A stretch of DNA of 10,903 bases from an uncultured Oscillospiraceae bacterium (GTDB taxonomy: Bacteria; Bacillota_A; Clostridia; Oscillospirales; Oscillospiraceae), in the NCBI GenBank assembly GCA_910584605.1, contig CAJUAW010000098.1, forward strand, positions 1 through 10,903, written 5' to 3'. The notes beneath the pieces are model-generated. The model was given only the letters and a program-made list of their open reading frames with translations. It ran no database searches and was not told the DNA's origin. Made by a program: the position numbers and the translations under genes. Below are positions 5,812-10,903 of the stretch, one piece after another; the stretch's first letter is position 1, and each line of letters starts with the position of its first letter.

Positions 5812-8775
5812 ATGCCTATGCGAAAAAAGTTCTGTAAAAAGCTGTCCCTGCTGCTGGCTTTTGCGATGGGCGTGAGCCTGTCCAGCGTCCCGGCCTTTGC
5901 CGCCGAGACCACGGAGGCCGCCGCCAGCGAGGACGGCAGGACCACCACCATCACCACCGAGATCACCTGGGCCAGCCCGGAGGGTAAGGAGCCTGTGGTG
6001 GAGGGCGCGGCGGTCACGACCGAGACCACGGTGCTGGATGAGGAGGGCCGCGTCATCCAGGAGAGCGGCAGCGAGACGGGCCATGAGACCACTGCCACCA
6101 AGACGGTGGCAAGCGGGACAACGGTGGAGGACAAGGAGCCTGTGACCGAAACGACGGAGGGCGAGACCATCACAACGGAGACCCCCGGCGAGTTTGAGAC
6201 GGTGGACAGCTCCGCCGCCAGTTCCAGCGAGGCCGTTGACCCTGTTTTCAAGGACGGCGGCAATATCACGGTGGGCCTGACCCCCGGCAGCACCGCCACC
6301 GGGACGGCGGAAGTGGACAAGGAAGCCCTGGCGGGACAACTTGCCCGCCCGGACGAGGAGGACAGCGAGATCACGGACCCCGGCACCGGGGAGAGCATCG
6401 GCCACAAGACCGTGACGGTGGAGGATGTGCTGGATGAGGATGGGGCCGTGGTGGGCTTCACCGCCACCACCACCGAGGAGACCTCCGTCACCGTTACCCT
6501 CCCGGAGGGCGTTTCCAGTGCGGAGCCGCCTGAGATGCCCCAGCCGCAGGAGCCTTTCACAGATGCGGACGGCGTGACGACAAAGGTGGATGTGGCCCCC
6601 GTCTATGACGGTGACGGCAACCTCACGGGCTACCAGACCACCACCACAAAGACCAGCACCACCGGGACGGCGGTATCCGGGACCGTCCTGCCCGATAAGC
6701 CCGCCGAGGGCGAGACCACCGACCCGGAGACCGGGGAGACCACGGCTGTCACGGTGGCGGAGCTGCGGGACGCAGACGGCGCCCTGACCGGCTATGAGGT
6801 CACGACCACCACCACCGACAGAGAGGGGAATGTCCGCACTGTCGTGGAGACCCTGCGCGGCACGAAGGACACCAGCACCCTCACCGAGGTCACGGATGTG
6901 ACGGTGACGACCGTGACCTTCACGGAGACAATGGGCGGCGCTGTCACCACCACGACCAGGACTACCACGACAGAGACCAAGAGGATCGCCGCCAGCGACC
7001 GCACCGTCACCGCCGAAATGGGCGATGTCACGGCCGGCGGACAGGACGGCATCCTGGAGACTAACGGCATCAAGGCGGATGTGGCGGAGCCAGACGTGGG
7101 AAAGACCGACCAGAAAACCGACCTCCACCACCGGGCGGACAAGGACGGCGCGGAGTTCGACCTGGAGGGCTACGACTTCCAGTGGCTGGGCAAGTACGGC
7201 CTGGAGAGCGCCATCCGTGTGGATGCCGTCAAGGTGGACGGGGACGGAACAGCCTCCCCCAGCGACCGCTGGCAGGCCCACCAGTTCGTGCTGGTGGACA
7301 AGGACGGAAACGAGCATTATGTGTACTGCGCCGACTTTGCCGTCAGCCCCCAGGCGGGCTTCCGCTATGACATGGAGAATGTGGAGGACGCAGGCTACTA
7401 CGACAGCGAGGCGGCGGCGCACATCCGGGCCATCGCCCAGAACGGCTACTGGGGGACCAGCGAGGGGGCCGGGAGCCTGGACGCCGTGAAGCGGATGCTG
7501 GTGGACGCCTATAACAACGGCGAGATCGACCGGAACAACTACGGCGGTCTGGCGACCGCCTGGGGCTTCGACACCTACCTCACGGACGGCATGGCGCTGG
7601 CGGCTACCCAGGCGGCGCTCTGGACCTTCGGCAACAGCGGCGACATGATGATCGACCGGGATGACCCGTTCACCAGCTACTACCAGGCGGTAGGCGGGAA
7701 GAACTGGCGGGAGCTGGATGACCGGGAGTGGGCGCTGACAAAGGCGCTCTATGACTATCTGGTCTCCCAGACGGAGGCGCCCACTCACAAGAACACTCTC
7801 ATCAATGAGAACAACTTTGCTGCCAACGCCAGCCTGACCGTGAGCCAGCGGGACGAGGCCACCGGCAAGTATGAGGCTGACCTGACCTTCACCCTTGCCG
7901 TCATGCCGGATACGGAAAGCGATGATCTGCTGGTCCATGTGGTGGTGGGCGGCGAGATCGTGGAGACACGGCGGCTGGCCGGGGACGATACCGGGACGCA
8001 GTACGGCGTTGTCCCCCGGAGCGGGGACGGCAGCTACACCCTGTCCCGGCTGAAGCTGGCGGATGGCGTCAACATCGACCTCCGGCTCACGGGGACACAG
8101 AACATCGGTGAGGGCGTGTACCTGTTCACCTCCGAAGTCAGCACCGAGCCGGTGGGCTATGATGAGGATGGGGAGCCTGTCTTTTCCTCCCAGACCTTCG
8201 TGGGCATCGAGAGCGGCAGGCAGTCGGTGGACCTGTCCGTTTCCCTGAACTTCACCGTGAACGAGGCCGCCGCCGAGATCGTGACGGACACGGCCAGCAC
8301 CACCGGGCAGAAGGTGGACACCACCGAGACCTCCCGGACAGACACCACCACGACTACCGGGGGCTGGACGGAGACCGCCGTGACCGTCACCACCATCCAG
8401 CAGAATGACCGGGAGTGGGAGGTCACCTGGGAAAAGGACTACACCTATCCCGACCCGGAGCCTGAGACCCCGGAAAAGCCGGAGGAGCCGGAAGCACCCG
8501 ACATCCCGGATGTTCCCGGCACTCCCCCGGTCGAGCCGCCCGTGGAGGACATCCCGGTGGAAGATGTCCCCAAGACGGACATCCCCGTGGAGGACGAGCC
8601 GCTGGTGGAGATTCCCGATGAGGAAGTGCCTGTTGCGGACATTCCCGTGGCGGATGTCCCCCAGACCGGCGACGACTCCGGGCTGTGGTATCTCCTGCTG
8701 ATGGCCTCCCTCGCTGGGCTGGCCGTCATGGGCTGGCTGGAGATCAGGGACAGGAAAAAGACAACGGCTGACTGA
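5812..8775 (+). CDS. Wall-anchored thioester-domain (Cys-Gln) surface adhesin
   Basis: This 987-residue surface protein probably bonds covalently to a target amine through an internal thioester. A signal peptide (about 1-31, ending PAFAAE) is followed by about 400 residues of Thr/Glu-rich sequence with three recurring D-x-DG-x(3)-G(Y/F) units near 201-350. The thioester domain (about 440-660) has Cys506 in VYCADF and Gln600 in ATQAALW, matching the Cys and TQxA signatures. A predicted beta-rich segment (about 665-820) comes next, then a Thr-rich linker and a Pro/acidic stalk (about 880-953). The protein ends in the sorting signal VPQTG (949-953), a hydrophobic helix (about 957-975) and RDRKK. 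It sits directly upstream of a sortase gene, its likely processing enzyme. The start may be ATG 5812 or 5818; the ribosome-binding site at 5802-5807 does not settle it. Target and role in mating are unknown. Confidence 0.88.
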   Translation: MPMRKKFCKKLSLLLAFAMGVSLSSVPAFAAETTEAAASEDGRTTTITTEITWASPEGKEPVVEGAAVTTETTVLDEEGRVIQESGSETGHETTATKTVASGTTVEDKEPVTETTEGETITTETPGEFETVDSSAASSSEAVDPVFKDGGNITVGLTPGSTATGTAEVDKEALAGQLARPDEEDSEITDPGTGESIGHKTVTVEDVLDEDGAVVGFTATTTEETSVTVTLPEGVSSAEPPEMPQPQEPFTDADGVTTKVDVAPVYDGDGNLTGYQTTTTKTSTTGTAVSGTVLPDKPAEGETTDPETGETTAVTVAELRDADGALTGYEVTTTTTDREGNVRTVVETLRGTKDTSTLTEVTDVTVTTVTFTETMGGAVTTTTRTTTTETKRIAASDRTVTAEMGDVTAGGQDGILETNGIKADVAEPDVGKTDQKTDLHHRADKDGAEFDLEGYDFQWLGKYGLESAIRVDAVKVDGDGTASPSDRWQAHQFVLVDKDGNEHYVYCADFAVSPQAGFRYDMENVEDAGYYDSEAAAHIRAIAQNGYWGTSEGAGSLDAVKRMLVDAYNNGEIDRNNYGGLATAWGFDTYLTDGMALAATQAALWTFGNSGDMMIDRDDPFTSYYQAVGGKNWRELDDREWALTKALYDYLVSQTEAPTHKNTLINENNFAANASLTVSQRDEATGKYEADLTFTLAVMPDTESDDLLVHVVVGGEIVETRRLAGDDTGTQYGVVPRSGDGSYTLSRLKLADGVNIDLRLTGTQNIGEGVYLFTSEVSTEPVGYDEDGEPVFSSQTFVGIESGRQSVDLSVSLNFTVNEAAAEIVTDTASTTGQKVDTTETSRTDTTTTTGGWTETAVTVTTIQQNDREWEVTWEKDYTYPDPEPETPEKPEEPEAPDIPDVPGTPPVEPPVEDIPVEDVPKTDIPVEDEPLVEIPDEEVPVADIPVADVPQTGDDSGLWYLLLMASLAGLAVMGWLEIRDRKKTTAD
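6412..6861 (+). repeat. Thr-rich degenerate stalk repeats in the adhesin
   Basis: Three units near residues 201-233, 259-300 and 314-350 share a beta-strand-like VTV/VDV start, a D-x-DG turn and G(Y/F), then a run of Thr. The turns are DEDGAVVGF, DGDGNLTGY and DADGALTGY, and their central glycines lie at 211, 269 and 323, about 54-58 residues apart. A weaker relative (DEEGRVI) lies near residue 76. They are probably small repeated beta modules or a flexible Thr-rich stalk. They are too degenerate to be a recent DNA duplication. Confidence 0.6.
8551..8670 (+). repeat. Eight in-phase five-residue repeats ending in the sorting motif
   Basis: Residues 914-953 of the adhesin read as eight consecutive pentapeptides with Pro always at position 2: IPVED, VPKTD, IPVED, EPLVE, IPDEE, VPVAD, IPVAD and finally VPQTG. 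The first seven end in Asp or Glu. Such Pro/acidic stalks span the peptidoglycan just outside the sorting signal. The last unit is itself the sortase recognition motif. Confidence 0.85.
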
Positions 8776-8781
8776 GCATGG

Positions 8782-8822
8782 AGCGTGGGGCTGGCGCGTG
8801 GAGCCAGCCCTGCGCTTATTTT
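8782..8822 (+). terminator. Long hairpin with short T-tract before the sortase gene
   Basis: A 14-bp stem is formed by 8782-8795 and 8803-8816 with two adjacent G-U pairs; its core is GGGCTGGC pairing with GCCAGCCC. The loop is seven bases (GCGTGGA). The run TTATTTT follows and leads straight into the sortase ribosome-binding site. It begins seven bases after the adhesin stop. It may act as a leaky terminator, an mRNA 3'-end stabiliser for the adhesin transcript, or both, lowering sortase expression relative to its substrate. The T-tract is weaker than that of the hairpin at 5765. Confidence 0.65.
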
Positions 8823-8830
8823 AAGGAGGT
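8823..8830 (+). promoter_or_regulatory. Ribosome-binding site that fixes the sortase GTG start
   Basis: AAGGAGGT is a near-perfect Shine-Dalgarno sequence six bases before GTG 8837. There is no ATG at suitable spacing, so GTG is the start. It lies seven bases after the end of the 8782-8816 stem. Confidence 0.85.
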
Positions 8831-8836
8831 GCGGCC

Positions 8837-9619
8837 GTGCGTATCGATCCACGGAGATTTTTTGAGTTCCTGTTCCTCATGCTGATGGCGATGTGCCTGT
8901 TCTTCCTCTATCTGTGTAACATCGGGGACCAGCGGGCAGTCCAGCTTTACAGCGAGGCGGGGCGGCTGGCGTATATGTCGGAGGCCGTGGAGCCGTCCCC
9001 CGCCCCGCCCGCCACGACTTCCCCTGCGGAGGATGCGCCCGGAACGGAGGCAAAAGAGGACGCCCCCAGCGGCATGGACCTGTCCCCGCTGCAAGAGGTC
9101 AACGCCGATGTGGTGGGCTGGATCGCGATACCGGGCGTCCTCTCCTATCCGCTGCTTCAGGGCGGGGACAATGCCCGCTATCTGACCCATGCGTGGAACG
9201 GCGAGGAGAACGCGGCGGGGGCGGTCTTTCTGGACTACCAGGCGGACGCTTGCCTTGGGGATTTCAACACCCTCATCTACGGACACAGGATGCGGAACGG
9301 GACCATGTTCGGCAGCTTGAAGCACTACAAGGACGCTGACTTCTGGCGGGAGAACCCCAGCGTCTACCTCGCCAACGGGGACGGCACATGGCGGTATGAC
9401 ATCTATGCCGCCTATGAGACCGGGCTGACGGCGGCCACCTACCAGCGGGAGTTTTCAGGGCCGGAGGAAAAGCAGGACTTCATCCGATACGGGCTGGAGC
9501 GGTCTGTCATCGACACGGGCGTCACGCCCACGCCGGAGGATACGGTCATCACCCTCTCCACCTGTTCCGGCGGCGACCGCAACACCCGCTGGGTAGTCCA
9601 GGCGGTGGCAGTTAAATGA
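8837..9619 (+). CDS. Class B sortase
   Basis: This 260-residue membrane transpeptidase cleaves a sorting motif between Thr and Gly and links the protein to peptidoglycan. An N-terminal membrane helix (about 8-28) is followed by a short Pro/Ala-rich linker. The class B core follows: DVVGWIAIPG (91-100), YPLLQGGDNARYL (104-116), TLIYGHRMRNGTMF with catalytic His150, TLSTCSGG with catalytic Cys243, and Arg251 in NTRWVV. The full triad is present and the length is normal for the class. The nearest visible substrate is the upstream adhesin with VPQTG; class B enzymes of Clostridia can accept (S/P)PxTG-like motifs, so the pairing is plausible but inferred. The stop lies immediately before the convergent terminator. 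I give no symbol because srtB numbering varies between elements. Confidence 0.92.
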   Translation: MRIDPRRFFEFLFLMLMAMCLFFLYLCNIGDQRAVQLYSEAGRLAYMSEAVEPSPAPPATTSPAEDAPGTEAKEDAPSGMDLSPLQEVNADVVGWIAIPGVLSYPLLQGGDNARYLTHAWNGEENAAGAVFLDYQADACLGDFNTLIYGHRMRNGTMFGSLKHYKDADFWRENPSVYLANGDGTWRYDIYAAYETGLTAATYQREFSGPEEKQDFIRYGLERSVIDTGVTPTPEDTVITLSTCSGGDRNTRWVVQAVAVK

Positions 9620-9655
9620 AAAAGTCGAGGTATCCCATCCATAGGGATACCTCGA
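9619..9655 (-). terminator. Perfect 12-bp inverted repeat, terminator of the SUKH-LRR gene
   Basis: TCGAGGTATCCC (9625-9636) and GGGATACCTCGA (9644-9655) are exact reverse complements around a seven-base loop. Read on the minus strand, the stem is followed after one C by TTTTT (the complement of 9619-9623), so it is a good Rho-independent terminator for the leftward gene, 57 bases beyond its stop. On the plus strand it follows the sortase stop at once but lacks a T-run, so termination in that direction would be weaker. The remaining bases up to 9712 show no other clear signal. Confidence 0.8.
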
Positions 9656-9712
9656 TAAACTAAAAGAAAGTTAAGGATTTTTGGTGACTTCCGTTTTCCG
9701 CCAGAAAAAAGG

Positions 9713-10874
9713 TTATTCACTTCTGGGTCCGTGGATTTTGATGGAGGCGTTATTCAGTACACCCCAGTGTACGAGAGGGCAGAAACGGATGTCGGCTTCC
9801 TGAAGCTTGGGAAGTTCTAAAAGAAGACGGCAGTCTGAAAAATCTGTGTTGTAAAAGCTGACACTTTTCAGTTCCTTGCAGTGGGGGAGGAAAGAAAAGT
9901 CTCCGACTCGTGTGTTCTGGATGCGGAGGTTTTGGAGTTTCGGTAGCTTTGTCAGTAGCGGCCAGAGGTTTGGGTCATCCACAAGGATGCTGTCGATATA
10001 CAGACTTTGCAAGTTTTCCATTTTGCCAATCATGGACCAGTCGGAAAGGTCATAGTAGCAGGGCGCTGGCGGGAAGTGTTCATCCAGCGGGCGGATGTAG
10101 ACGAGATCGCCATCATATCGAAGAGCCGATCTGTTGTTCAGCTCCAGCTTTAAATGTTTGATTTTGGCAGCGGCTTTCTGCCAGTCGTAGGCAGTGGAGG
10201 GCAGACGCCCGGAAGCCTGAAACATCACCAGGGAAACCAGCGGGTGGAGAGGTAAGCCGTTTTCCGGTTTGGGTCGATCCATGCCCAGATCCCTTTTCTG
10301 CCAGGACTCCAGCGCCGGACGGAAAGGCCCCTTTGGGTCAGGCTTATATTTGCCCTTTTGCAGGACAGGTATAGTGAGCGTTCGCCGCTCAGTGGAAGTC
10401 AGCTTACGGACTGCCTTATGTCGGTTAGCGGTGAGCAGTTCCTGAAATTCCGCACCCTGCCAATAGGCATACAGCGTCTCACCATCCTCGCTGAGGGCAA
10501 AGGAGACACGGTACGGTATCCGAAACCGGGCTGGATCAATGCCAGCGATGGAGAGAGCGGTCTGAATTTCATCCTCCTTGGTAAAGCGCTGTCCATCGTG
10601 CCAGCCATAGGCGGCTTGACGAAGCATTTCTCGGAGGAAGTCCTCCGTGTTGTCCATCCATTTTTGATAGGTTATATAATCGTCATCGGTCGAGATGTAT
10701 ACCGGCGGGTCTGGGTTTTCGTCCAATAGGTCTCGAACCCGGTATCCAGCGGACCAGACACCCTGATTTTCGTACCAAATGATGAGATAGTTGTCCGTGA
10801 CCTCACCCCAGCGCTCTTTGGGGAGCCGCCACAGCAGAAAGAGGGGATTGTCTGCGTACTCTGCCTCCCGACCC
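9713..10874 (-). CDS. SUKH (SMI1/KNR4-like) domain protein with C-terminal leucine-rich repeats, N-terminus missing
   Basis: About 386 genuine residues run leftward to TAA at 9713-9715; the 5' end is lost at the contig edge. In window numbering with the artefactual start as residue 1, residues about 15-95 carry the SUKH signature: LIIWYENQGVW, then DLLDENPDPPVYIS and a closing W-x(6)-FLREML segment. SUKH proteins are commonly immunity proteins against secreted or contact-delivered toxins, and some bind protein partners in other ways. A middle region (about 120-290) is unassigned. Residues about 290-378 form three to four leucine-rich repeats (ENLQSLYIDS, PKLQNLRIQNTRVGD, KELKSVSFYNTDFSD, PKLQEADIRFCP). 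No signal peptide is visible in what remains. Codon use is visibly less GC-rich than in the ICE genes, which suggests separate acquisition. No toxin partner lies in the window. Confidence 0.72.
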
Positions 10875-10903
10875 AGATCGGAAGAGCACACGTCTGAACT
10901 CCA
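10875..10903. other. Illumina TruSeq adapter remnant (artefact, not genomic)
   Basis: The last 29 bases, beginning AGATCGGAAGAGCACACGTC, match the start of the standard Illumina TruSeq read-through adapter and run exactly to the contig edge. This is assembly contamination. Read on the minus strand, it supplies a false GTG start and the residues MCSSD plus two bases of the next Leu codon to the adjoining gene. The genuine sequence ends at about 10874. Confidence 0.97.

Noticed and set aside
6600..7000. ACC-rich tracts as a possible DNA repeat array or CRISPR
   Set aside because: They are simply Thr codons in a Thr-rich stalk. There are no regular repeats with unique spacers and the frame stays open.
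5626..7938. 770-codon open frame on the minus strand, antisense to the adhesin
   Set aside because: It is a by-product of GC-rich third codon positions and Thr/Glu repeats. Its translation is low-complexity Gly/His/Val/Leu with no domain, and the plus-strand gene has signal peptide, thioester and sorting motifs.
9656..9712. Possible attachment site or promoter between the convergent genes
   Set aside because: The stretch is AT-richer but shows no paired -10/-35 boxes, direct repeats or tRNA end.
10358..10729. Plus-strand open frame opposite the SUKH-LRR gene
   Set aside because: The minus-strand frame carries the SUKH signature and runs through; this frame has no ribosome-binding site or domain.

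Overview
The window is GC-rich and codes almost continuously. It looks like part of a Tn916/Tn1549-type integrative conjugative element (ICE) from a high-GC gut Clostridium relative (Oscillospiraceae-like). That placement is inferred from the gene set and base composition; no taxonomic marker gene is present. The window appears to be one end of an assembled contig: its last 29 bases match the start of the standard Illumina TruSeq read-through adapter.

Layout, plus strand. A 5'-truncated VirB4-type conjugation ATPase (3-1832) overlaps a membrane-anchored NlpC/P60 cell-wall hydrolase (1825-3738). Next come a small coiled-coil protein of unknown function (3763-4158), a DUF4315 protein (4209-4511), and a secreted, membrane-anchored CD1107-like/DUF4366 protein carrying an SH3b domain (4501-5748). 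A strong hairpin with a T-tract follows. Then comes a 987-residue surface protein with an internal Cys-Gln thioester domain and a C-terminal VPQTG sorting signal (5812-8775). After a second hairpin comes a class B sortase gene (8837-9619) that starts with GTG.

Layout, minus strand. Convergent to this operon, and separated by a perfect 12-bp inverted repeat, is a visibly less GC-rich gene (9713 to the contig end). It encodes a SUKH (SMI1/KNR4-like) domain followed by leucine-rich repeats. Its true N-terminus is missing. The apparent start codon and first residues (MCSSDL) are translated adapter.

How the genes fit together. VirB4 powers the transfer channel, and the NlpC/P60 enzyme opens peptidoglycan for it. 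DUF4315 and DUF4366 are conserved accessory proteins of this ICE family. The sortase most likely anchors the neighbouring thioester protein to the wall, so the element would give its host an adhesin able to bond covalently to a surface or to another cell. The SUKH-LRR gene looks like cargo, possibly an immunity protein. I found no tRNA, rRNA, CRISPR array, transposase, attachment site or origin in this window.
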